A stretch of 64,000 nucleotides of DNA, taken from contig NZ_AUIH01000012.1 of assembly GCF_000423605.1 (NCBI RefSeq), positions 60,844 through 124,843 of the forward strand, in the 5' to 3' direction. Source of the DNA: Saccharospirillum impatiens DSM 12546. Its GTDB lineage: Bacteria; Pseudomonadota; Gammaproteobacteria; Pseudomonadales; Natronospirillaceae. A program made the translations under genes and the position numbers. Shown one piece after another: positions 34,326-43,985 of the stretch; position 1 is the first letter of the stretch, and every line of letters starts with the position of its first letter. The notes below the pieces were generated by a model that saw nothing but the letters and a program-made list of their open reading frames with translations, made no database searches and had not been told where the DNA came from.

Positions 34326-35168
34326 ATGACTGCAGATCAGTGCGCACCCGGGCCCAGACCGGTGGTCGACTTTGACGACATCGAATACCTGTTCAATGAA
34401 AGTGCCGGTGCCTTCATCGCCCAGGTACGCCACATGAATGACCTGAATACGCCTGCCATGACGCGATTGCTGTCCGTTTCCAAAAAGACCTATCTGGAAA
34501 TGGAAAAGGGCAAACGCCAGTATCGCCTGCACATCATCAACTGGTGGTGTTTTGTGATGGGCATGTCGCCGCTGCATTTGCTGGCGCAATCAAATTACTT
34601 TGCCCACCTGCCCATCGGCGACTACCGCAACATTCGCCAGGTGCGACTCGCATCACTGCTGCAACGGGTCACACCGGAAGATTGCCTGACTACCTTGAAA
34701 AGCATGATTGACCATTGCCCGCGGCACATTGGCCGCGACGCGGATGAGTCGGTGTGTATCAACCCCAGCGAACTGGCCGGTGTCCGACCGTTTTTTTACG
34801 ATACGGACTATTACAAGATGGTGGCGGAAGGCCTGCTGTTTTTCCTGCGCGACAACCAACTGACCCGGCGCGACCTGGCCCGGCACCTCAATGTGACACC
34901 GCGCACCGTTCGCCGCATCCTCTCGGGTGAAGTTACCCTCAATTTCAGCTACTACGCCCGTTTTTATCTGTCGACGGGTGTTTACCCCCTGCGCATTCTG
35001 GATGACAGCCCCTACCTGAAGATCCGATTAAAACAAGAACAGCGGCTGTGCCTGATCAACGACCTCATCGCCGGCTATGCGAGCTCACCGGACGTTCTGG
35101 ATGAACTGTTGATGTCGCTGGCAAACCTGCCAGCCGATAAAGACTGGTGGCGATTGTTCGAATACTGA
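34326..35168 (+). CDS. Putative DNA-binding regulator with two helix-turn-helix segments
   Basis: 280 residues, family not recognised. An N-terminal Cro-like helix-turn-helix is likely near residues 45-80 (TRLLSVSKKTYLEMEKGK, followed by WWCFVMGMSPLHLL). A second is near 180-225 (LTRRDLARHLNVTPRTVRRILSGE). Both are followed by an aromatic-rich segment and a PL-x-L pattern, suggesting duplication of one module. ATG 34326 is the first good start; no strong ribosome-binding site is seen. It lies 557 bp upstream of teaA on the same strand, so control of ectoine uptake is possible but unproven. Confidence 0.6.
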   Translation: MTADQCAPGPRPVVDFDDIEYLFNESAGAFIAQVRHMNDLNTPAMTRLLSVSKKTYLEMEKGKRQYRLHIINWWCFVMGMSPLHLLAQSNYFAHLPIGDYRNIRQVRLASLLQRVTPEDCLTTLKSMIDHCPRHIGRDADESVCINPSELAGVRPFFYDTDYYKMVAEGLLFFLRDNQLTRRDLARHLNVTPRTVRRILSGEVTLNFSYYARFYLSTGVYPLRILDDSPYLKIRLKQEQRLCLINDLIAGYASSPDVLDELLMSLANLPADKDWWRLFEY

Positions 35169-35725
35169 TTTTCCCTCGAAAACACCCCCATTAGTCGGCC
35201 AGCGACAAGACTCAACAGCAGGCCAATAAACCTTCGAACACGAAAGTTTATTGTTCCCACCTATTTTCCTGATCGTTCGCTGTTCGATTATAGACTCCTG
35301 TACAAAATACGATCTAAGTTATTGAAACGAGCACCTTTTTAGTTTGCTTTAATCGTGCATGGCTCGACAGAAACAGCCGCCTTCTTTGGGGGCGATAATT
35401 TTAGGGGAATCAGCTTTTATAGCCTTTTAGGCATGATCTGGGCTGGCGTTAGCGGAGCCTTGGGCAACACCCCGGTTAATACTGTTTGAAGGCCTGACAG
35501 CGGGCTCGCTTCATTGTTGCAAGCCTCTATCATCCTGATGCTTTGAAATATTTTAACGTCCAAATCCTTGCCAGAGCCGAATTGTTTTGCCATTCTGATA
35601 TAGCTCTAAAGGATTTTGGGGGTACTAAGTCGATGGATATCGGCCTGTTTCAGACCCTCAACTCTAACCAACAGAAATCCACCCGGGGTGTTCGACCAGC
35701 GCCGGGGTGAATGGAGGTTAACCGC
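35169..35725. other. 557-bp AT-richer upstream region of the ectoine transporter operon
   Basis: No gene found. The region is visibly richer in A and T than its surroundings and includes an extended -10-like TGCTTTAAT at 35345-35353, without a well-spaced -35. A GGAGG ribosome-binding site at its right end fits teaA. It probably contains osmo-responsive promoters of the tea operon (inference). Confidence 0.45.
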
Positions 35726-36751
35726 ATGAAAACATCTGCATCTGTCACCAAAATTTTGGGCATTTCTGCCCTCGCCGCTGCAACCCTGGGTGCCGCCAGC
35801 ATGGCTCAGGCTGCCAATTGGCGCTACGCGCACGAAGAATATGAAGGCGATGTTCAAGACGTCTACGCCTACGCGTTCAAGGAATACATTGAAGACAATT
35901 CTGACCACACCATTCAGGTATATCGCTTCGGTGAGCTGGGCGAGTCCGATGACATCATGGAGCAAACCCAGAATGGCATTCTGCAGTTCGTGAACCAGTC
36001 ACCGGGTTTCACAGGGTCGCTGATTCCGGAAGCACAGATTTTCTTCATTCCCTATCTGATGCCAACCGACATGGACACTGTGGTGACCTTCTTCCGCGAA
36101 AGTGAAGCCATCAACGAAGACTTCCCGGCACTCTATGCCGAGCAGAACCTGGAGTTGCTGCAAATGTACCCGGAAGGTGAAATGGTCGTCACCGCTGACG
36201 AGCCGATCACCGAACCGGCCGATTTTGACGGCAAGAAAATCCGGATCATGACTAACCCACTGCTGGCCTCAACCTATGAAGCCTTCGGTGCCACGGCAAC
36301 CCCGCTGCCCTGGGGTGAAGTGTACGGTGCACTGCAGACCAACATGATTCAGGGTCAGGAGAACCCAATTTTCTGGATTGAATCCGGCGGTCTGTATGAA
36401 GTATCGCCCAACCTGACGTTTACCGGCCACGGCTGGTTCACCACTGCGATGATGGCCAACCAGGACTTCTACAGCGGTCTGTCCTCAGACGATCAGCAAC
36501 TGATTCAGGACGCTTCGGACTATGCCTTCGAAGAAATACTGGTCCACATTGACGGCCTTGCTGACGAAGCCCTGGCAGCGATCGAAGCCGCCAGCGATGA
36601 CGTCACCGTCACCCGCCTGACCGCCGAACAGATTGAAGCGTTCAAGGCCCGGGCACCTCAGGTGGAAGAGACGTTCATCGAGATGACCGGCGAAAGCGGT
36701 CGGGACCTGTTGAATCAGTTTAAGAAAGACCTCGAAGCAGTAAGCATGTAA
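35726..36751 (+). CDS. teaA: Ectoine/hydroxyectoine TRAP transporter, periplasmic binding protein
   Basis: 341 residues with a signal peptide (cleavage after AQA near residue 29). The mature sequence, from NWRYAHEEYEGDVQDV through YRFGELGESDDIMEQTQNG, is nearly the Halomonas elongata TeaA sequence as I remember it. It also keeps the PTPLPWGEVYG-type and NPIFWIESGGLYEV segments that surround the ligand in DctP proteins. It captures ectoine in the periplasm for high-affinity, sodium-driven uptake. ATG 35726 has GGAGG eight bases upstream. The stop is followed by a strong hairpin, likely giving it more mRNA than the membrane subunits. Confidence 0.93.
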   Translation: MKTSASVTKILGISALAAATLGAASMAQAANWRYAHEEYEGDVQDVYAYAFKEYIEDNSDHTIQVYRFGELGESDDIMEQTQNGILQFVNQSPGFTGSLIPEAQIFFIPYLMPTDMDTVVTFFRESEAINEDFPALYAEQNLELLQMYPEGEMVVTADEPITEPADFDGKKIRIMTNPLLASTYEAFGATATPLPWGEVYGALQTNMIQGQENPIFWIESGGLYEVSPNLTFTGHGWFTTAMMANQDFYSGLSSDDQQLIQDASDYAFEEILVHIDGLADEALAAIEAASDDVTVTRLTAEQIEAFKARAPQVEETFIEMTGESGRDLLNQFKKDLEAVSM

Positions 36752-36760
36752 TAGTGACAA

Positions 36761-36787
36761 CAGTCGGGTGCGACAAGCACCCGACTG
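36761..36787 (+). terminator. 11-bp stem-loop between teaA and teaB
   Basis: Perfect stem 36761-36771 with 36777-36787, loop GACAA, nine bases after the teaA stop. No U-run follows, so it is better read as an mRNA-stabilising or attenuating hairpin that raises the binding-protein transcript relative to the downstream genes. Confidence 0.75.
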
Positions 36788-37013
36788 ATCCAGGTCACCC
36801 CCCGGGCACAGTGAACGATCGCTGGCCGGGGCTTTACTACTATCCAGATCCACCCCGGGGCGGCACATTCTGCCTGACATCAGCGGGAGTTATCCCGCCC
36901 TACTCTGGATACCAGACACAGCCTCAGCGTAGACGGCTGTCTTTGGCCCTGACAACACGGATCTGTTCACATGAGCCTTTTGCTCTGCGTTTTTACGCAC
37001 AGGAGCCATTGCT

Positions 37014-37604
37014 ATGTCCGACCAGCCTAATGAGATGGATGACACCGGAACGTTTGAGTCCGGTCTGCCCGGTTTTCTGGGTGTCATCGATGTTGCCATC
37101 AGCAAAGCCGAGGCCGTTATACTGGCTCTCGGTGTGATATTGATGGCCGTTAATACCTGCACCAACGTCATCTTCCGCTTTGCATTGGGAGAAGGCCTTT
37201 TCTTCTCCGGTGAAATCAACCGAATTCTGATCATCATGATTACCTTTGCCGGCATCGGTTATGCGGCACGCCACGGCCGACACATTCGAATGTCAGCGAT
37301 TTACGATGTATTACCCACAACGCCGCGTCGTATCATGATGATTCTGATTGCCCTGTTTACGTCAGCGGTCATGTTTTTTTTGTGTTACTACTCCGTCCAA
37401 TACATCAGCAGCCTCTATGACCGGGGTCGAATATTGCCAGCCCTTGGTTTCCCAATCTGGACAATCTACGTGTGGGTACCCGTTGGCTTCGCCGTTACCG
37501 GAACCCAATACCTGTTGACTGCGATCAAGAACGTCACGTCGACCGATGTCTATTTGTCTACCGGTGTGGTGGATGGCTACGCCGACACTGAAAAAGAAGT
37601 GTGA
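37014..37604 (+). CDS. teaB: Ectoine TRAP transporter, small membrane subunit (DctQ family)
   Basis: 196 residues with four predicted membrane segments (about 32-55, 67-85, 107-130 and 145-168), the standard DctQ layout; conserved features include [13 protein letters not shown] and RHGRHIRM. It partners the large subunit encoded next. AGGAG lies eight bases before ATG 37014. The 262-bp gap after teaA is unusually long and contains the hairpin plus GC-rich sequence without a gene. Confidence 0.92.
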   Translation: MSDQPNEMDDTGTFESGLPGFLGVIDVAISKAEAVILALGVILMAVNTCTNVIFRFALGEGLFFSGEINRILIIMITFAGIGYAARHGRHIRMSAIYDVLPTTPRRIMMILIALFTSAVMFFLCYYSVQYISSLYDRGRILPALGFPIWTIYVWVPVGFAVTGTQYLLTAIKNVTSTDVYLSTGVVDGYADTEKEV

Positions 37605-37687
37605 CAGCGGTTATCCGGCTCTGTGTCAAACGGACACTCTGATAGAAAGTGCACGTCGCTTAAAAGAACTCAAAAAACGAGGCAATC

Positions 37688-38971
37688 ATGGCTACGACCC
37701 TGATGTTCATAATGATAGGTCTGCTGCTACTCGGCTTTCCTATGATGATTCCGCTGACCACAGCTGCACTGGTTGGCTTCTACATGATGTTCGATGGTTT
37801 CGGACAAAACACCACATTCATTCAACAAATGATGGGCGGCATTCGTCCCGCCTCACTGATCGCCGTGCCCATGTTTATTCTCGCGGCCGATATCATGACC
37901 CGAGGTCAGTCGGCCAACCGCCTGATCGACATGGTGATGTCCTTCATCGGCCATGTGAAAGGCGGCCTGGCCATCAGCACCGCTGCTTCCTGCACGCTCT
38001 TTGGTGCGGTCTCCGGTTCGACTCAGGCGACGGTGGTTGCGGTAGGTTCGCCACTGCGCCCCAAAATGCTGAAGGCGGGCTACTCAGATCCATTCACCCT
38101 GGCGCTGATCATCAACGCCAGTGACATTGCTTTTCTCATTCCCCCCAGCATCGGCATGATTATCTACGGGGTCATTTCCCAGACATCCATTGCCGAGTTA
38201 TTCATTGCCGGTGTCGGCCCGGGCCTGATGATTCTGGTGTTCTTTTCGCTCTATGCGCTTATTTATGCTTATCGACACAATGTCCCTACTGAACCCAAAT
38301 CTAGCTGGAACGATCGTGGAAAAGCAGTACTCGGTGCCCTGTGGCCGCTGATGTTCCCGGTTATTATTGTGGGCGGAATCTACGGTGGCATTTTCAGTCC
38401 GACTGAAGCGGCCGCAGTCTGCGTACTGTACGCGGTATTTTTGGAATTCATTGTTTTCCGCGAACTGAAATTGCCGGATATGTATCGCATCGCCAAATCA
38501 ACCGGACTCATCACTGCCGTGGTGTTTATCCTGGTCGCGGTGGGTAATGGTTTCTCCTGGATCATTTCGTTTGCTCAGATTCCGCAGACCATTCTGGAAG
38601 CGGTAGGCGTCAATGAAATGGGCCCGGCGGGCGTGCTGATTTCTATTTGTATCGCTTTCTTTATCGCCTGTATGTTTGTCGACCCCATCGTTGTGATTCT
38701 GGTGCTGACACCCATCTTCGCACCGGCCATTGCTGCAACCGGACTGGACCCGGTTCTGGTAGGTATTCTGATTACATTGCAAGTTGCCATCGGTTCCGCC
38801 ACCCCCCCTTTCGGCTGTGATATTTTTACCGCCATTGCCATCTTCAAACGCCCCTACTGGGAAGTCATTCGCGGAACGCCTCCGTTTATTTTCATTCTGA
38901 TTTTCTCGGCGGCCTTGCTGATTATGTTTCCGCAAATTGCCTTGTTCCTGCGGGATCTTGCGTTCCGTTGA
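37688..38971 (+). CDS. teaC: Ectoine TRAP transporter, large membrane subunit (DctM family)
   Basis: 427 residues with about twelve membrane segments. DctM signatures are present: VPMFILAADIM, SGSTQATVVAVG, IPPSIGMIIYG and GIFSPTEAAAV. It forms the sodium-coupled elevator-type transport channel of the inner membrane. GAGG precedes ATG 37688. It lies 83 bases after teaB and 27 before the UspA gene, all one operon. Confidence 0.95.
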   Translation: MATTLMFIMIGLLLLGFPMMIPLTTAALVGFYMMFDGFGQNTTFIQQMMGGIRPASLIAVPMFILAADIMTRGQSANRLIDMVMSFIGHVKGGLAISTAASCTLFGAVSGSTQATVVAVGSPLRPKMLKAGYSDPFTLALIINASDIAFLIPPSIGMIIYGVISQTSIAELFIAGVGPGLMILVFFSLYALIYAYRHNVPTEPKSSWNDRGKAVLGALWPLMFPVIIVGGIYGGIFSPTEAAAVCVLYAVFLEFIVFRELKLPDMYRIAKSTGLITAVVFILVAVGNGFSWIISFAQIPQTILEAVGVNEMGPAGVLISICIAFFIACMFVDPIVVILVLTPIFAPAIAATGLDPVLVGILITLQVAIGSATPPFGCDIFTAIAIFKRPYWEVIRGTPPFIFILIFSAALLIMFPQIALFLRDLAFR

Positions 38972-38998
38972 TACCGTTACTGACAGGGAGAACCAAGC

Positions 38999-39442
38999 AT
39001 GTTTAAGAAGATACTGGTGGCCGTTGATGGATCCAAAGCCGCACTTCGTGCGATGGAACAGGCGATTGAATTTCAACAGATAACACCCGACGCCGAGATC
39101 TATCTGATCTGTGTGTATAAACACCACAGTCTTTTCGCAGCATCACTGTCGGTGGGCCGGCCGGAAGATCTGCAAATCCCGGACGACACACTGGCCGGCT
39201 ACGCCAAAGAAATTGTTGAGCATGCCAAGACCGTCGCGACCGAAAAAGGCGGCAAAAAAGTCAGAGGTTTTGTAAAGGGCGGACGGCCATCAAAAATGAT
39301 TGTCAAATTCGCCAAAGACAAAGGCATCGACCTGATTGTCATGGGCGCGCACGGTACGCATTCCGATAAAGACGGCCTGTTACTCGGCAGTGTGTCGCAC
39401 CGGGTTGCCAGCCTGGCCCATTGTCCGACACTGATCGTCTGA
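38999..39442 (+). CDS. teaD: TRAP-associated universal stress protein TeaD
   Basis: 147 residues. The UspA fold starts with ILVAVDGS, and the ATP-binding motif G-2x-G-9x-G-S is present in [18 protein letters not shown] near the C-terminus. In Halomonas elongata TeaD binds ATP and lowers ectoine uptake through TeaABC; the same position here, directly after the large subunit, supports the same role. GGGAG precedes ATG 38999. This fourth gene separates ectoine systems from most dicarboxylate TRAP operons. Confidence 0.92.
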   Translation: MFKKILVAVDGSKAALRAMEQAIEFQQITPDAEIYLICVYKHHSLFAASLSVGRPEDLQIPDDTLAGYAKEIVEHAKTVATEKGGKKVRGFVKGGRPSKMIVKFAKDKGIDLIVMGAHGTHSDKDGLLLGSVSHRVASLAHCPTLIV

Positions 39443-39542
39443 TCCTGCACCGGTCGTCATGGCCATTGCGGCTTTGCGATCGGTGCTCCACTTCTTTTCC
39501 CGTTGAACGTTTAACAAGACTGCTTCAAACAGGAGGTTGTTT

Positions 39543-40715
39543 ATGACCGGCGGTAATGGAGGTGAGCTCCCGACCCAGATGGCGGCCATGGTTCTGACTG
39601 GCCACGGTGGCACCGAAAAACTCGTGTATCGAACCGATGTCGCCACACCGGTTCCAGGCCCCGGCCAGGTTCTGGTGCAGGTGACAGCAACGGCAAAAAA
39701 CAACACGGATCGCAAAGCTCGCGAAGGGCTGTATCCAACACAGGACAAAAACGAGGTTACGTCTTTTCAGATGGGCGGTGAAGCGACGCTGACGTTCCCC
39801 CGCATTCAGGGCGCCGATGTCGTCGGGCGAGTCATTGCTGTTGGAGAGGGCGTCAATAAAGGCCGGCTCGGCGAGCGTGGCCTGCTCGACTTCAACCTCT
39901 ACCCGGATGCACGCCGCACCATTAATCTCGCTCCGGACTACTACGGCCATGGCTGCGACGGTGGCTACGCCGATTTCATTGCGGTTCCTTCCGATCAGTT
40001 TCATTGTATCGATAACCCCGAACTGGCCGATGCGCAATTGGCGACCATGGGCATGTGCTCCTATCAAACGGCACTGCATATGCTGACCTCTGCCCGGGTC
40101 AAGGCCGGGGAGCGCATTCTGGTAACCGGTGCCAGTGGGGGAGTCGGAACCGCACTGATTCAGTTGTGCCGCATCATGGGCGCCGTGCCCTATGCACTCA
40201 GTCAGGCCGACAAGGCCGATGCCCTGCTCAAACTGGGCGCTGAGGCGGTACTGGACCGACACACCATGCAGGGTTTCACCGACAGGGTATTGGCTGCTAC
40301 CGGCGGTCACCCCATCGATGCGGTCATGGACCTGGTCGGGGGTGAGTCGACAAATCTGTTCATCGACACCATGATTACCGACATGACCAGCCGCAACGAC
40401 TACCCGAGGCTAAGCATCGCCGGTGCCAGCGGCGGCAACCTCAGTGAAATACTGTGGACCAAGATTTATTTGTACCAGGTACAGCTGTTTGGCGTGTCTC
40501 ACGGTACCCGGGAAGAGGCGGATCAATTAATCGAATGGATACGAACCGAGGATCTCAAGCCAGTGCTTCACGCAGCCTTCAAACTGTCCGAACTGCACCT
40601 GGCTGAAAAATACTTTGTCAATCGCGGCAGCAATTACCTGGGCAAGATCGTGATTGTGCCGGATACGCAATGGGCCGAGCACGGCGCCCCCTTTGCGCTG
40701 GAGAGTGCCCAATGA
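39543..40715 (+). CDS. MDR-family quinone-oxidoreductase-like enzyme
   Basis: 390 residues of the medium-chain dehydrogenase/reductase superfamily. The GroES-like domain contains FPRIQGADVVGRVIAVG and lacks the GHE zinc signature, placing it with zinc-independent quinone-reductase-like members. The NAD(P) loop is VTGASGGVGTALIQL. The substrate is unknown. AGGAGG lies six bases before ATG 39543, 100 bases after teaD. The next gene overlaps its stop by four bases (ATGA), so the two proteins are made together. Confidence 0.85.
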   Translation: MTGGNGGELPTQMAAMVLTGHGGTEKLVYRTDVATPVPGPGQVLVQVTATAKNNTDRKAREGLYPTQDKNEVTSFQMGGEATLTFPRIQGADVVGRVIAVGEGVNKGRLGERGLLDFNLYPDARRTINLAPDYYGHGCDGGYADFIAVPSDQFHCIDNPELADAQLATMGMCSYQTALHMLTSARVKAGERILVTGASGGVGTALIQLCRIMGAVPYALSQADKADALLKLGAEAVLDRHTMQGFTDRVLAATGGHPIDAVMDLVGGESTNLFIDTMITDMTSRNDYPRLSIAGASGGNLSEILWTKIYLYQVQLFGVSHGTREEADQLIEWIRTEDLKPVLHAAFKLSELHLAEKYFVNRGSNYLGKIVIVPDTQWAEHGAPFALESAQ

Positions 40716-41761
40716 ACCCAGCAGCCGCACCGACAACGCTGACACTTCAACTGCTTGATACCCACGCCGGGGGTGATGTCAGCCGAATCGTAACCGGCGG
40801 AATTGCGCCATTGCCAGGTGCCACTGTGCGAGCCCAGATGGAATATTTGCGCGACCATGCAGACGGGCTGCGCACGCTGCTGCTTGAGGAACCCTACGGC
40901 ATTCCCGAAATGTCGGTCGACTTGCTGGTGCCTGCCACCGACCCCAGAGCGGCCGCCGGCTATATCATCATGGAAGTGATGGGGTATCCGATCTATTCGG
41001 GTTCCAATACCCTGTGCACGGCAACCGCCGTACTGGAGACCGGCCTGGTCGATAAACAGGAGGGTGAGCAAACCTTCCTGCTGGAATCCCCGGCGGGCCT
41101 GGTCAATATTACGGCCAGAGTTGAAAACAACGAGGTAAAGGCCATCACCTGTGAAGGCCTGCCCAGCTATATCGATACCTATCAGGCGCAGCTTGATGTA
41201 CCAGGCATCGGCACGGTTACCTACAGCATTGCCTACAGCGGCGGCTTCTATGCCCTGGTAGACGCTGCTCAGTTGGGATTTGCATTAACGCCCGACGAAG
41301 AGCGCGCGCTCAACGACTGTGCTTTCGCCATTGTAACCGCGCTCCAACAACAACCCCCGTTGTCACACTACAGCCTGGGTGATGTAGGGCCGCTTCCTTT
41401 TCTGCACTTTATGGGGCCGGTTGAAGAAGTCAGTAGCGGCCGCTTCCGTTCACGCTCTGCTACCTATGTGCACCCGGGCGTTATTTGCCGCAGCACCACG
41501 GGAACCGGCACCTCAGCTCGCCTGGCGCTAATGCACTACGAGGGGCTGATCAAACCCGGCGACCAGCTGGAAACGATCTCGTTGCGGGATACCCGTTTTG
41601 TAGGGAAATTTACCGGCTTTGAACAGCAGGGTCAGTTTTCAGTGATTGAAAACACCATCACCGGTAGAAGCTATGTGATTGCAGAATCAGACATTATCGT
41701 CAATGTTGATGACCCCATGGTCAGCAGCCCAGGGCTCGACAAACTGTTTAGCGCGCGATAA
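40712..41761 (+). CDS. Proline-racemase-family protein with Ser/Thr in place of catalytic cysteines
   Basis: 349 residues covering the full two-lobed proline racemase fold. Where racemases have MCGH, this protein has YSGS (Ser96, Ser98), and where they have RSPCGTGTSA it has RSTTGTGTSA (Thr263). Both catalytic Cys positions are thus replaced. In the family, Cys/Thr members are trans-3-hydroxyproline dehydratases; Ser/Thr members are not racemases by known chemistry and may dehydrate or isomerise another compound. GGAG lies eight bases before ATG 40712, which overlaps the oxidoreductase stop. A link to compatible-solute metabolism is inferred from position only. Confidence 0.85.
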   Translation: MNPAAAPTTLTLQLLDTHAGGDVSRIVTGGIAPLPGATVRAQMEYLRDHADGLRTLLLEEPYGIPEMSVDLLVPATDPRAAAGYIIMEVMGYPIYSGSNTLCTATAVLETGLVDKQEGEQTFLLESPAGLVNITARVENNEVKAITCEGLPSYIDTYQAQLDVPGIGTVTYSIAYSGGFYALVDAAQLGFALTPDEERALNDCAFAIVTALQQQPPLSHYSLGDVGPLPFLHFMGPVEEVSSGRFRSRSATYVHPGVICRSTTGTGTSARLALMHYEGLIKPGDQLETISLRDTRFVGKFTGFEQQGQFSVIENTITGRSYVIAESDIIVNVDDPMVSSPGLDKLFSAR

Positions 41762-41766
41762 ACCGC

Positions 41767-42153
41767 TCAGGAACGTTTTACCCCATCCGTCGAATTGAGT
41801 GGGGGCAATTGACAGGTACCGGTGCTGCAGTAGCGCCGGTCAAACCGGCGGTCGGCCCAGCGTCGATAGACCCTGCTGGCAATGGTCTTCACCCCGGGCC
41901 ATAACAGCGGCCTGAACACCCAGCCAACACGGGTATGCTGCCAGGCGCTGACTGTCGCATTCAGGCCCGTCACCCAGTCGCCATCGGTTGTTTGCAAGTG
42001 CAACGTCCTAAGCAGGACTTCCCGGTCAGGTTGATGCGAATCCGGTAGGTCGTGTATGTCGCGCAGGGCCAGGCCATCGTCACAAAGCCGACGCAGCAGG
42101 CGAATTTCTTTGGCGCACAGCGGGCAAGACCCGTCAAAATAGAGTGTATTCAT
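41767..42153 (-). CDS. DCC-family thiol-disulfide oxidoreductase-like protein (DUF393)
   Basis: 128 residues. The N-terminal YFDGSCPLCAKEI carries the DxxCxxC motif that names the DCC family; the rest is basic with many Arg and Trp. Members are predicted thioredoxin-like redox proteins, often poorly characterised. ATG 42153 has only a weak ribosome-binding site. It follows hemF on the same strand with 32 bases between, so it may be co-expressed. Confidence 0.87.
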   Translation of the reverse strand: MNTLYFDGSCPLCAKEIRLLRRLCDDGLALRDIHDLPDSHQPDREVLLRTLHLQTTDGDWVTGLNATVSAWQHTRVGWVFRPLLWPGVKTIASRVYRRWADRRFDRRYCSTGTCQLPPLNSTDGVKRS

Positions 42154-42185
42154 ACCCGTTTATACGCATCGACTGTGCGCCGGGA

Positions 42186-43726
<1,541 letters not shown>

Positions 43727-43765
43727 AGTCGGGGGATCCGGTTTTACGTCGAAGAGGCGGAAAGG

Positions 43766-43985
43766 GTACTGAATTAAAAGACGCGAAACAATAACAGACG
43801 TGGGGTTGGAAAAGACGCGAAACAATAAAGGACGCAAAACATGGAAAGACGCAAAACAATAAAAGACGTCAGTACATGTCCGGCGTCTTTTCATGTTCCG
43901 CGTCACTTTATGTCCTGCGTCAGTCCATGTCCTGCGTTACTTAATGTTCTGCGTCACTTTATGTCCTGCGTCATTCAAATCCGAC
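43766..43985. repeat. 17-bp tandem array that flips orientation at its centre
   Basis: Left half: six exact 17-bp units from 43766 to 43867 in minus orientation, in the pattern GTC-TTTATTGTTT-GC. Right half: six 17-bp units from 43868 to 43969 plus a partial one to 43985 in plus orientation, consensus GTC-n-CTTTATGTCCTGC. The flip lies between 43867 and 43868. Units vary at two to six positions. The period of 17 is not a multiple of three, so it is not protein-coding, although the last unit reaches into the dprA stop region. Transcribed from dprA toward tsaC it could fold into a long imperfect hairpin. Confidence 0.85.

Noticed and set aside
43727..43906. 60-residue N-terminal extension of tsaC
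   Set aside because: It would be translated from the 17-bp repeat array, and the family starts shortly before the AYPTE core.
43766..43985. Possible CRISPR array
   Set aside because: Units are 17 bp, head-to-tail with no unique spacers, and reverse orientation midway; no cas genes are nearby.
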